DNA from: Agarivorans litoreus
GTDB taxonomy: Bacteria; Pseudomonadota; Gammaproteobacteria; Enterobacterales; Celerinatantimonadaceae
Length of the DNA stretch: 64,000 nt
Assembly: GCF_019649015.1 (NCBI RefSeq)
Contig: NZ_BLPI01000001.1
Location: 3,901,001 to 3,965,000 of the forward strand
Reading direction: 5' to 3'
In this document: in pieces, positions 16,032-27,273 of the stretch
Layout of the letters: the number at the start of each line of letters is the position of its first letter
How positions within the stretch are numbered: position 1 is the first letter of the stretch
Position numbers and translations under genes: made by a program
The notes under the pieces: generated by a model
What the model was told of the DNA's origin: nothing
Databases searched by the model: none
The model's input: only the letters and a program-made list of their open reading frames with translations

Positions 16032-18947
16032 ATGCTTAAAAATATTGATTTTCAAATTGATGCTGACGATAAATTACAAAAAGAAAATGAGGCTCAGTTA
16101 GGACCTTTTTTTCAAAAGAAGTTTACTCGAAATATAAAAGCTTTAGCCCAATATGATATTTCGCTGGCTCAAGCTCTTCAAAAACATAGTCCTATTACAT
16201 ATTCTCCATTTGTTACAAAAAAGAAATACCTAAATGTAATGAACATTACTCGAGGTCGTTCTCTTTATGAAGAAGTACCTCAAAAGCAGGTTAAAGAGCA
16301 AGTCAGACAATTTGCCACGGGAGCATTGTTAGTTGAGTGCGATAGTTCTTACGCTTCAATTCAACCCAAACCTGAAGTTGGCTGCACTTTAAATACTATT
16401 CTTTCAGGAGTGGATAAACGTTATCAACCCCCGTCTGATGATAGTAACTTGGTCATTTTAGGTTGTGGGCTTGGTTTACATTTGTTTGATTTGATAAGAA
16501 TGAAACAGTGGAAACGAGTTGTAATCATTGAACCTGAGATTGACTTGCTACATGTATCATTACTCACTGCTCAATGGAAGGAGCTGCTTGACCACGTAAA
16601 TAGTTCCGGCTTAATTTTGACTATCCTTACTGGCTCAAAAGAAATAGATAGTTTAGAAGTGCTTAAAACTTGGAAGGTAGATAACCAAATATCAAGTTTT
16701 TATTTATACAGACACTATAATTATTCAGTTTTTAATACCTTAGAATTTAATCTTGCAACGGGCATATCATCTTTTAATAAACTAAACTTCGAAAGTTTCG
16801 TAAAGCTGGAGAATGAGAGAGAGTGCGAGTTTTCTTATTCCCTTTTTAATTATTTTGTTAGTGATGAAGATGTGTATGATATCGAAAAAGAAAATATGTC
16901 TTTTCTTTATACACAGCATGAAAACAGCCTCAGCAGCTTTAAGAGGTACTTTCCAGACATTGCTTCTGGATTTGATAAATACCAAGCGGATCGTTGGCTG
17001 CTTTTTAGTGTAGGAGCGGGGGCGTATAATTTATTTGATTTAAAACAAGGGGTTACTTTTTTTGTAGGTGACCCCAAAAAAGAAGCTCTGAGTTACTTTG
17101 AACACTATAAGAAAAAACCAAAAATTGATGCATTAGACGCAAGGCAATCGCTACATAAGCCTAGCCCTTTTATTCACTATGAAAAATCTAGACTACTTAA
17201 AGACCTAGTCTTAGAGCTTCCAGATTCTGGATATACTCAATTGCCTCAAAAGTTGCCTTCTTTCATCATGTATGGAGGTGCGTTGGGGTATCAAATTGAA
17301 TCTTTATTACTAGATTATGAAGTAGACAACTTCATATTGTATGAACCTAACCCAGATTTCTTTTTTGCTTCTATGTGGGTTCTTGATTGGACGGCTATGT
17401 TACGCCAGTGTGATGACAAGAAGTCTAAGCTTTACCTCAACATCGGGGATGATGGCACGAATATGTTTGATGACATTCATCTGCGCCTTCAAAGCTATGG
17501 TATCCATATACTGTCCTATACATTTTTCTATGTTAGCTACTATCAAGAGCAAATGGATAAAAGTATTAGAGCGACTAGAGAGCAATTCAAGGTACTTCTT
17601 AATATCAGTGAGTACTTCGATCATGCTTTTTATAACTTAAATCACACCAATGAGGCTTTCTCTAGGAATCAGCATTTTCTATTAAAAGATAAACCTAAAG
17701 CCTTGGTTGATAAGTTAAGTGAGTTACCAGTATTTATTATCGGTAATGGTCCGTCTCTTGACTCCTGTAGTGAATATATCAAAGAGCACCAGGATAAAGC
17801 TATTATCGTGTCTTGCGGAACGAGTCTGAAGGCTCTTTATGAATTAGGCATCAAACCTGATTTTCATGCGGAGGTTGAACAAACCAAAGCAACACTTCAT
17901 TGGGTATGTCAGGTACCAGATCCTGACTGGTTAAAATCTATTGATTTAATCACTGTCAATGGTATCCATCCAGACGTTACGAGTATGTTTGGTGATACGC
18001 TATTTTGTCTTAAGAAAGGAGAGGCGGGTAGCTTAGTTCATCTAGAGTTATCCGAAGAAGTCGAGCAGTTGGACGGTATTCTATATTCTTATCCTACGGT
18101 TTCAAACTGTGCGTTGTCTTATGTTTTGCAGGTCGGCTTTAGGCAAATCTACCTCTTCGGAGTGGATTTAGGGTTTAAAGATCCTACAAAGCACCATAGT
18201 AAACATTCCGCATACTTTAATTCTAAAGATGGGAAAGCGCTTTATGATTATAGCTCTCATGGTGTAGGTTTTAGGGTGCCTGGCAACTTTGATTCTTATG
18301 TATTTACTAAGCACGAATTTAAATATTCATCAGAAATACTCAGTAAAGCCTTGTCCGGTTTTGACAATGTTGAGTGTTATAACACAAGTGATGGAGCTTA
18401 CATTTCAGGCACTATGCCATTAAGAGCCGAAAATATTCTTTTGGTTAACGATAGAGTTGATAAAAATTGCTTGAAGAAAGATCTAAAAAACAATGCATAT
18501 AAATCAGCTTTTCACTATTTAACTAAGCGATTTGAAAAACAGTTTAGGTTTGAATCATTTGCACAGCATTGTGATGAATTGATAGATATTTTGACGAAAG
18601 AGCCGGCCTCTTGGGACGAAATTTTGGAGCAGCTAAATCGACAGGTTACTCTTGTTAAAGAGTCGGTTTTAGATAATGAGTCTTTGTTTTATTATTTGGT
18701 GCGAGGAAGCGCTTCGTTTTGCTTAACCTACTTAACACGTTTAGCATATTCATCAGAAGATGAGGCTGTGTGTTTAGAGAGGTATGCAAAAGGAAAGTCT
18801 ATTTGGATAGACTATTTACGAGAAATGCGAGTAAAAGTGGAAAACGATTTAGGTGAATTTGATCAGACACCAAGTCCGCACCCAGAGGTTGGGTTTGACT
18901 CTTTACCTGCGTTAGAAATCTTAAAACAGCGTGGTATCACTGTTTAG
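16032..18947 (+). CDS. maf: Maf-type flagellin nonulosonate glycosyltransferase with duplicated N-terminal domain
   Basis: This 971-residue cytoplasmic protein of the motility accessory factor family (MAF_flag10, DUF115) is expected to transfer the activated nonulosonic acid onto Ser/Thr of flagellin before export. The catalytic MAF domain spans about 565-740 and opens VFIIGNGPSLDS, the family hallmark. Two related Rossmann-like segments precede it: VILGCGLGLHLFDLI..IIEPE at about 141-169 and IMYGGALGYQIESLL..LYEPN at about 412-440, an apparent internal duplication. It is longer than Campylobacter Maf proteins (about 600-660). DNA here is AT-richer than the flg genes. Its neighbours (flagellin chaperones and the pse cluster) fit the role. 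Confidence 0.88.
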   Translation: MLKNIDFQIDADDKLQKENEAQLGPFFQKKFTRNIKALAQYDISLAQALQKHSPITYSPFVTKKKYLNVMNITRGRSLYEEVPQKQVKEQVRQFATGALLVECDSSYASIQPKPEVGCTLNTILSGVDKRYQPPSDDSNLVILGCGLGLHLFDLIRMKQWKRVVIIEPEIDLLHVSLLTAQWKELLDHVNSSGLILTILTGSKEIDSLEVLKTWKVDNQISSFYLYRHYNYSVFNTLEFNLATGISSFNKLNFESFVKLENERECEFSYSLFNYFVSDEDVYDIEKENMSFLYTQHENSLSSFKRYFPDIASGFDKYQADRWLLFSVGAGAYNLFDLKQGVTFFVGDPKKEALSYFEHYKKKPKIDALDARQSLHKPSPFIHYEKSRLLKDLVLELPDSGYTQLPQKLPSFIMYGGALGYQIESLLLDYEVDNFILYEPNPDFFFASMWVLDWTAMLRQCDDKKSKLYLNIGDDGTNMFDDIHLRLQSYGIHILSYTFFYVSYYQEQMDKSIRATREQFKVLLNISEYFDHAFYNLNHTNEAFSRNQHFLLKDKPKALVDKLSELPVFIIGNGPSLDSCSEYIKEHQDKAIIVSCGTSLKALYELGIKPDFHAEVEQTKATLHWVCQVPDPDWLKSIDLITVNGIHPDVTSMFGDTLFCLKKGEAGSLVHLELSEEVEQLDGILYSYPTVSNCALSYVLQVGFRQIYLFGVDLGFKDPTKHHSKHSAYFNSKDGKALYDYSSHGVGFRVPGNFDSYVFTKHEFKYSSEILSKALSGFDNVECYNTSDGAYISGTMPLRAENILLVNDRVDKNCLKKDLKNNAYKSAFHYLTKRFEKQFRFESFAQHCDELIDILTKEPASWDEILEQLNRQVTLVKESVLDNESLFYYLVRGSASFCLTYLTRLAYSSEDEAVCLERYAKGKSIWIDYLREMRVKVENDLGEFDQTPSPHPEVGFDSLPALEILKQRGITV

Positions 18948-18966
18948 TTTACTTAAGGATTTGATG

Positions 18967-19347
18967 ATGGAAGGCTTTCAAAGCTTGATGGAGCAGGCTG
19001 CAAAAGATGCTGTTGATTTTTCGCGAGAAAATTTTGATAAAGATTTAGATTTCACCATTGATAGTATTTTGTATGTTGATGAAATAGTAGAGAAGTTGAG
19101 CGAATCTAACCTTGAAGAAAAGGATGCGTTCACTTTGTCTTACATATTTGGTGCATACTTAGGTGAAACCTATAAGCGTCATCGAAACGGTAGTTGGCTG
19201 TTTGTTGAAGAAACAGATAGTGAGCCACCACAAACATTCTTAGAAGATGAAGGTAAAACCTTTGCTTTCCCTAGTAAGGTTTATCACGCGTTGAATAAAA
19301 CTGCTGATGAGAAGCTTCACGAGTATATGACATTACTCATAGAGTGA
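18967..19347 (+). CDS. Small protein of unknown function in the flagellar glycosylation locus
   Basis: I do not recognise this gene with confidence. The product is about 126 residues, acidic, with no signal peptide or membrane segment. The stretch SYIFGAYLGETYKRHRNGSW followed later by FPSKVYHALNK recalls the DUF3806-like group of small alpha/beta proteins, but this is a loose resemblance. The start at 18967 is chosen because AAGGA lies seven bases upstream; ATG at 18964 and GTG at 18931 are alternatives. It lies 19 bases after maf and is probably co-transcribed with it. Confidence 0.6.
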   Translation: MEGFQSLMEQAAKDAVDFSRENFDKDLDFTIDSILYVDEIVEKLSESNLEEKDAFTLSYIFGAYLGETYKRHRNGSWLFVEETDSEPPQTFLEDEGKTFAFPSKVYHALNKTADEKLHEYMTLLIE

Positions 19348-19398
19348 TCTTTTGTTGTTTCCCTATCTTTTAAGTTGCCAACCAGGCTGGAGAGTACT

Positions 19399-20274
19399 TT
19401 GAAATTCACAGAAAAAGAACATCAATTAGGTTTTATTGAGGCCTATCCGAAACCATCAATTGAAGAATTAACACGGCACTACCAAGAAAAATATTTTCAA
19501 GATCCTAAAGGGGCTTATCAGGAGGACTACCTTCCAGAAGAATTGGCTCATATGTTAAATTTGGCAGCGGTAGCGGATAAAACAACTCAAAAATTAAGCT
19601 GTGAAAAAACACTTTTTGATGTTGGATGCGGAGAAGGTTTTTTTACTAAAAACTTACTCAGCCTAGGCTGGAATGTGAAGTGCTGTGATTTTTCTTCGTT
19701 TGCTCTAAAAAAGTTTCACCCTGAGCTTTTACAGTTTTTTGATGAGGGGGATGCTTTACAGCTCATTTCTAAGAGTGTTGAGGCAGGTGAAAAGTTTGGT
19801 TTGGTAAATCTACAGAATGTTTTAGAGCATGTACTAGAGCCAATTGACTTATTACTCTCGTTAAAAGGCTTATTGGGTTCTAGTTCTGCACTTAGAATTA
19901 AAGTTCCTAATGATTATTCTGATTTTCAAAAAAGACTCGTTGATGAAAACATGACGACTAATACTTGGTTCGCGCCACCTGAGCACCTTAGCTTTTTCAA
20001 TGCTGTGACTTTGGCTAATACGTTAGATGAATGTGGTTATGAGGTGTTGTCTAGCCAAGTTAATTTTCCAATAGAGGTTTTTTTAACTAACCCTAACTCC
20101 AATTATTGGAAAGATAGAAGTTTAGGAAAAGCTGCCCACAATAGTAGAATACTTATAGAAAACTTCTTAATTTCTCAAAGCCTCGATGATTATATTAGTT
20201 TTTCAGAGGCTTCAGCCAAGTTAGGCTTTGGTCGTGAGCTTATTGTTTACGCTAGGCCTAAAAATAGTATTTAG
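19399..20274 (+). CDS. SAM-dependent class I methyltransferase
   Basis: The product has about 291 residues. Motif I for SAM binding is clear (FDVGCGEGFFTKNLL), followed by an acidic loop (CCDFSS) and a later NVLEHVLEP segment typical of Methyltransf_23-type enzymes. The N-terminal GFIEAYPKPSIEELTRHYQEKYF pattern is common in methyltransferases of surface-sugar clusters. Lying between maf and the pse genes, it may methylate the nonulosonate or flagellin; this is inference. The start is uncertain: TTG at 19399 has GGAGAG just upstream, and TTG at 19375 would add eight residues. Confidence 0.8.
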   Translation: MKFTEKEHQLGFIEAYPKPSIEELTRHYQEKYFQDPKGAYQEDYLPEELAHMLNLAAVADKTTQKLSCEKTLFDVGCGEGFFTKNLLSLGWNVKCCDFSSFALKKFHPELLQFFDEGDALQLISKSVEAGEKFGLVNLQNVLEHVLEPIDLLLSLKGLLGSSSALRIKVPNDYSDFQKRLVDENMTTNTWFAPPEHLSFFNAVTLANTLDECGYEVLSSQVNFPIEVFLTNPNSNYWKDRSLGKAAHNSRILIENFLISQSLDDYISFSEASAKLGFGRELIVYARPKNSI

Positions 20275-20275
20275 T

Positions 20276-20302
20276 CTAGGCGCTCCATGCGCCTAGCTTT
20301 TT
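20276..20302 (+). terminator. Rho-independent terminator between convergent methyltransferase and pseI
   Basis: CTAGGCGC and GCGCCTAG form an 8-base-pair GC-rich stem with loop TCCAT, followed by CTTTTTAT on the plus strand. It ends the maf-methyltransferase transcript. The opposite strand lacks an equivalent T run. Confidence 0.85.
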
Positions 20303-20322
20303 ATAACCAGTATTCGTAGGGA

Positions 20323-21366
20323 CTAGTCTAGATCAGACCAAGCTAGCGGCTTTCCAAATGGTAAATTCTTTTTGGCCTTACGTCCTAGTATCGTGGATAA
20401 GTACTTAGGCGCTAAACCATTTGAAGGTCTAATAGAGCGAACATGTTCTGGGCATATCACTTCGCCTTTTTCTACATTCTTAACTATATATAATGATCGC
20501 CTGTGACATTTGGTTTTTAATTCTGATTCACTGCTTTGAAAGCTGACTGTACCTATAGCTTGTCTAGCGATCTTACAATTTGTAACTAAACTAGCTAATT
20601 CACTTGGCTCTAAAGAAAACGCATAATCAGGGCCTCCGTCAGAGCGTGAAAGCGTGAAGTGCTTTTCGATAATAGTAGCTCCCATAGCTACCGCTGCAAC
20701 AGAAACTCCAATGTCTAAAGTGTGGTCTGACAACCCTATTTGAGTATCAAATATTTCTGATAAAACTGGAATCGTTGCTAAATTCGATTCGTCTGCAGGA
20801 GTAGGGTAGCCGCTAATACAGTGTAATAAAACGAGCTCATTACACCCGCTTTTCTTAGCTGTATTTACTGCTTCTTCTATTTCTGAAAGATTAGCATTTC
20901 CAGTAGACATTATGATTGGCTTACCTGTTTTGGCCACTCGCTCGATTAAAGGTAAGTCTACAAGTTCAAAAGACGCAATTTTGTAGGCTGGAGTATCTAG
21001 TTCTTCAAGAAAATCTACGGCTGTATTATCAAAAGGAGAGCTAAAAATTGTTATACCTATTTTTTCTGCTTCTTCAAACAGCTGCCTATGCCATGCCCAA
21101 GGGGTATGTGCTTCCTTGTATAAATCATACAGCTTATAACCATCCCATAATCCGCCAGTAATTTTGAATTCTTCAGAGTCATGGTTTATGGTGATCGTAT
21201 CGGCGGTATAAGTTTGAAGTTTAACTGCATCAGCTCCAGCATCCTTCGCAGCTTTAATTAGAGAGATAGCCCTATTTATATCGCCATTATGATTTCCAGA
21301 CATTTCGGCAATGACATAAGGGGGCTCATCTGGCCCAATTCTTTTTCCATTTATTACTATGTACAT
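20323..21366 (-). CDS. pseI: Pseudaminic acid synthase PseI
   Basis: PseI condenses 2,4-diacetamido-2,4,6-trideoxy-L-altrose with phosphoenolpyruvate to form pseudaminic acid. The 347-residue NeuB-family protein has the TIM-barrel start PPYVIAEMSGNHNGDI, the KLQTYTADTITI strand, SDHTLDIGVSVAAVAMGA and IIEKHFTLSR, and a C-terminal SAF (antifreeze-like) domain from about residue 285. The TADTIT segment is typical of PseI as opposed to NeuB. It is the last gene of the seven-gene pse operon, one base after the HAD gene. Confidence 0.93.
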   Translation of the reverse strand: MYIVINGKRIGPDEPPYVIAEMSGNHNGDINRAISLIKAAKDAGADAVKLQTYTADTITINHDSEEFKITGGLWDGYKLYDLYKEAHTPWAWHRQLFEEAEKIGITIFSSPFDNTAVDFLEELDTPAYKIASFELVDLPLIERVAKTGKPIIMSTGNANLSEIEEAVNTAKKSGCNELVLLHCISGYPTPADESNLATIPVLSEIFDTQIGLSDHTLDIGVSVAAVAMGATIIEKHFTLSRSDGGPDYAFSLEPSELASLVTNCKIARQAIGTVSFQSSESELKTKCHRRSLYIVKNVEKGEVICPEHVRSIRPSNGLAPKYLSTILGRKAKKNLPFGKPLAWSDLD

Positions 21367-21367
21367 A

Positions 21368-22039
21368 TTAAGTCTCGAATAAAGTGTGTACTGACAAGCA
21401 GTGCTGGTTGGCTGGGTAGTTTTGGTTATCTGGGATGTTCTTAAATCGACCTTGAAGTAAACGGATTGAGTAGATCCCTAGCTGATAGGCTGGTTTAATG
21501 TCATGTTCTGGATTGTCTCCGACTAATATGCAGTTTTCTGCAGGGCATTGTAGTTTACTTAGTGCTAATTTGAAGCCCTCAATCGCTGGCTTTGGAGCAC
21601 CTAGGTCCCAGCAGTAAATGAAGTGATCGACGTATTTCTCAAGCTCTAGTGCAGCTACTTTGTTCTTTTGCATCTGACCTAAACCATCGGTAACTATTGC
21701 TGTTTTTATTCCCTGATTTTGTATCTTAGTCAGCGTTGTTTTTACCAATTCTGATAGCCGAATAGTTGGTTGGTGAGACCTGTACAATAATAACAACTCT
21801 TCTATAGTAGGCATTGCTTCAATGTGTTTGAAGGTATCTAATAAGCTATCAAGACAACCAGCTCTGCCTTTAGTATCAAAATAGTCATATAGGTACTGAT
21901 AGCTTTCATCTTTTGAAATTCCATAGTTTGCCAACTCTTCAGCAATGGCATTGAAACCACTTAACACATAGTCTTTCTCTAGATATAAAGTGTCATCTAA
22001 GTCAAAAATGATAGCTTTAAATTGATTATGATTAAGCAT
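21368..22039 (-). CDS. HAD-superfamily hydrolase in the pse cluster
   Basis: The 223-residue haloacid dehalogenase-type hydrolase has all four motifs visible: DLDDTLY near the N-terminus (motif I), IVTDG (motif II), the conserved Lys in the KP segment of WDLGAPKP (motif III) and VGDNPEHDI (motif IV). A helical cap domain follows motif I. It is probably a phosphatase. Canonical pseudaminate synthesis from C. jejuni needs no phosphatase, so its substrate is unknown. It overlaps the upstream ATP-grasp gene by 8 bases and leads into pseI, so its product is made together with both. Confidence 0.85.
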   Translation of the reverse strand: MLNHNQFKAIIFDLDDTLYLEKDYVLSGFNAIAEELANYGISKDESYQYLYDYFDTKGRAGCLDSLLDTFKHIEAMPTIEELLLLYRSHQPTIRLSELVKTTLTKIQNQGIKTAIVTDGLGQMQKNKVAALELEKYVDHFIYCWDLGAPKPAIEGFKLALSKLQCPAENCILVGDNPEHDIKPAYQLGIYSIRLLQGRFKNIPDNQNYPANQHCLSVHTLFET

Positions 22040-22982
22040 TTAGAAACAGGTCCTCGCTATACCGTAGCATTTTGAGTCCAATTTTGAGTTCATTTTCTCT
22101 ATACAGTGTTTCGGTATCTCCGACTATACTAGCCATAAGCCTCTCAGTTGATGCTAGCCCAGCTTGAATGCTTAAATTAGAAGCTCCTCCAAATCTAGGG
22201 TTCACCTCTATTAAGTATATGCTGTTTGCATCCATAAAAGCTTGAATAGTTATGTGACCTCTAAAGGGTATAAGTTTACTAAGGTTTCTAGCTAGTTCGC
22301 TTAATAATGGGGCATCAACGACTTGGCTTATAGAGGACTCTCCATTAACCACTTTTATTCGCTCTCTTGTCACAGAACCGACTAAGTTACCATTATTGTC
22401 GTGAAAGGCATCAATGGAGTATTCTTTGGCGCTAATAAGTTCTTCAAAAGTTAATTCTGACGCGCTGCAGCGTGACAGGAGGATGTCTAGATCTTTCTTG
22501 CTCTGAACTATAAAAACGCCAGCTGAGGCGGAGCTTTTAGCTAGCTTAGCAACACAAGGCCGGAACGATCTGGATATATCCGTGATTTTACCTGGAATCG
22601 GTAAATTGTTGTCATCACAAAACTTCCGGAACAAGTGTTTATTGGTGCATATTTCTATTGTTTTTGGGGGGCTCATTAACAGCACAATATTTTTATCTAG
22701 AAATAAAGTGTAGTGCTTAGTAAAAAACTCTAAGTCTCCATCTCTGGTTGGCAGGATGTATCTGATAGATTTTTTCTGGCAAAGCTTAGTTAGTGTTGAT
22801 ATGTACTCTGGGGAGTTTAGTTTGGGTAGTAGGATATGGTCATGTGAGAAGTATAGTGCAGCAGCATCAACACTAATGTCGCTGGTTATTACCTTCACGC
22901 CATAAACATTCCCGTAGTGGGTTAATGACTTTACTAACTGAACTTTGTTAGATGCGCTAGTTACTAGTATTGTCGGAGTCAT
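22032..22982 (-). CDS. ATP-grasp ligase in the pse cluster
   Basis: This 316-residue protein has an ATP-grasp fold of the CarB-like type. It has an N-terminal pre-ATP-grasp Rossmann part (TILVTSASNKVQLVKSL), a lid region (CVAKLAKSSASAGVFIV), an acidic LTFEELISAKEYSID segment, and the metal-binding IEVNPRFGG motif near residue 265. Such enzymes join a carboxylate to an amine or thiol using ATP. Its substrate is unknown; an amide on the 4-amino group of the sugar would be one way to substitute for the missing PseH (speculative). The start overlaps the end of pseG by 26 bases. Confidence 0.85.
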   Translation of the reverse strand: MTPTILVTSASNKVQLVKSLTHYGNVYGVKVITSDISVDAAALYFSHDHILLPKLNSPEYISTLTKLCQKKSIRYILPTRDGDLEFFTKHYTLFLDKNIVLLMSPPKTIEICTNKHLFRKFCDDNNLPIPGKITDISRSFRPCVAKLAKSSASAGVFIVQSKKDLDILLSRCSASELTFEELISAKEYSIDAFHDNNGNLVGSVTRERIKVVNGESSISQVVDAPLLSELARNLSKLIPFRGHITIQAFMDANSIYLIEVNPRFGGASNLSIQAGLASTERLMASIVGDTETLYRENELKIGLKMLRYSEDLFLNA

Positions 22983-24099
22983 GTTTTATATCTTCAATGT
23001 ATCTAATAGTATTGTGAGAACCTTGTCCGTCTAATAGGTTCAACATTAATTTAGATTGCTTTTGTAGAGACTTACGGTCGTTTATAGCTAGTTCCAGAGC
23101 TTTTGAATAGCTAGTTTCCTGAGTATTATTACAATCTCCGAGCCAGCGTATTATGTGTTTATTATCTAGCGTCTTGGCTAGTAAAGCTTGATTACTGGCT
23201 ATACTAGCGGTAATTGCTGGCAATCCTAGAGTGCAACATTCCCATATGGTACTTCCGTTAGCGCCAATAAATAAGAAAGCTTCAGACATTAACTGTTCCA
23301 TATTATTTACTTGAATTTTAACCGTCAGTATCTCACTTCTGTTTTGACAGAAGCGCTCTATCTCGCCTTTATTCGGATTGTTAATCCCTAGTACGACGGT
23401 GCAATTAAGCATATTACTTTTTATCGATTCTATTGTCCCTTTTAGTGCTTTAAGCGTTTCGTTTTTACTATCAACCCCACCGAAAAACATCAGTATTGTT
23501 TTTCTGTTCATACGTTCTTTGTATGGCTTTAGCTTCATTCTTTGCTCAGAAAATGACTTTCTGATGAAAGCAAATTGTGGGCCCAATAATGTTTTACATT
23601 TTGAGTTAACCAAACCATCGTAATAAGCAATTTGTTCGGGAAACACACTTGAGTTTATAAGGAAATCGCAATTGAATTTGCGGTCTGCTAAGTCGTCAAT
23701 TTGAATTAATCTTTTACAATAGGGTCTTAATGACAAGTGCCATTGTTGCTCTATAGCGTAGTGGTCGATGATTAACCAATCAAGAGTTGTTATTTTCTTT
23801 TCAGCTAAGAACTGTTGGATGATACTTTGAGATTCTTTTATTTCATCTGCATAGGTTGATTCTAGCCAGTTCGCGTGACTACAGTGGCTATTTAAACTCT
23901 GATGCAGGGGCGGGGTCAAAGTTAAAAGTTCGAACCCTTGCTGAGCAATTAAGGAGTTCAGGTTACCTTTTAGAGAACGACACAAAAATGTGACTTCTAC
24001 ACCCGTTTCTTCGAGTGCTTTAGCTAGGCTTATACAGCGATATACGTGTCCTGAGCCAATTTGTATTGATGCGTCAACTCTAATTATGCAATTTGACAT
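22957..24099 (-). CDS. pseG: UDP-2,4-diacetamido-2,4,6-trideoxy-altropyranose hydrolase PseG
   Basis: PseG removes UDP from the altrose intermediate, giving the free sugar for PseI. The 380-residue GT-B-fold protein has IRVDASIQIGSGHVYRCISLAKAL at the N-terminus with the GxGHxxR motif, LIIDHYAIE (catalytic His region) and GANGSTIWECCTLGLPAI in the C-terminal UDP-binding lobe. It is about 100 residues longer than the C. jejuni enzyme, but I see no fused GNAT (PseH) domain in the extra length. It starts 4 bases after pseF. Confidence 0.92.
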   Translation of the reverse strand: MSNCIIRVDASIQIGSGHVYRCISLAKALEETGVEVTFLCRSLKGNLNSLIAQQGFELLTLTPPLHQSLNSHCSHANWLESTYADEIKESQSIIQQFLAEKKITTLDWLIIDHYAIEQQWHLSLRPYCKRLIQIDDLADRKFNCDFLINSSVFPEQIAYYDGLVNSKCKTLLGPQFAFIRKSFSEQRMKLKPYKERMNRKTILMFFGGVDSKNETLKALKGTIESIKSNMLNCTVVLGINNPNKGEIERFCQNRSEILTVKIQVNNMEQLMSEAFLFIGANGSTIWECCTLGLPAITASIASNQALLAKTLDNKHIIRWLGDCNNTQETSYSKALELAINDRKSLQKQSKLMLNLLDGQGSHNTIRYIEDIKHDSDNTSN

Positions 24100-24103
24100 T
24101 GAT

Positions 24104-24801
24104 TCAGTTTTTGCGGGGCTTTGACGCGTTGATTTGGGCTTGATAGAGTAAGCTGGCTAGCTCCCAATCATCTGGTGTATCCAAGTCTACTACGAACTTT
24201 CTAGGCAATTTGAAGGTTATAGCTGATTTTGAGAACATAGGTATATCACCAAGGAATGCATTTGGAAGCCCCCAGTAAAATTGTCCTACATCTTGATATG
24301 CAGGTTCCAAGTCTTGCGAACGGCAATTGAAATTTTCTGGTTGAAACATTTCTGCTCGATTATCTGAAGTTAGTTTTATAGCGCGTTGTATAGGAAATGG
24401 GAATTCACAAACAGGAAAACAATAGTTGGCATTTTCATTACTACTTATAAGTTGATAAGCCAGTTGTATTTGAGATGGTTGAATGAAGGGAGCTGTAGCA
24501 TAAATGCAGCAAACATAATCTATTGGGTGATTAAACCAAGAGATTGCATGTTTGAGCACATCGCCTGTAGTTGCAAAATCATTCGCAATGTTTGCTGGCC
24601 TAATGAACGGTACTTCTGCTCCGTACTCTATTGCTACCTCTGCTATTTCACTATCATCTGTTGATATTATAACTTTGTCGAAGCAACCACTAGCTAGAGC
24701 TGCTTCTATACTGTAAGCAATGATTGGCTTGCCATGGAATAGCTTGATATTTTTTCTAGGTATTCGTTTACTTCCGCCTCTAGCAGGGATTATTGCAACT
24801 T

Positions 24802-24805
<4 letters not shown>
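24104..24805 (-). CDS. pseF: Pseudaminic acid cytidylyltransferase PseF
   Basis: PseF activates the nonulosonic acid with CTP to CMP-pseudaminate, the donor for Maf. The 233-residue NeuA-family nucleotidyltransferase starts KVAIIPARGGSKRIPRKNIKLF, with the CTP-binding ARGGSKRIPRKN loop, and continues with PIIAYSIEAAL and VIISTDDSEIAEVA. Length is normal. The start overlaps the pseC stop by four bases (ATGA), which points to coupled translation. Confidence 0.93.

Positions 24806-27273
<2,468 letters not shown>

Noticed and set aside
22957-24099. Possibility that PseG carries a fused PseH (GNAT) domain
   Set aside because: The protein is about 100 residues longer than C. jejuni PseG, but the C-terminal half reads as the normal UDP-binding lobe and no acetyl-CoA-binding motif was seen.
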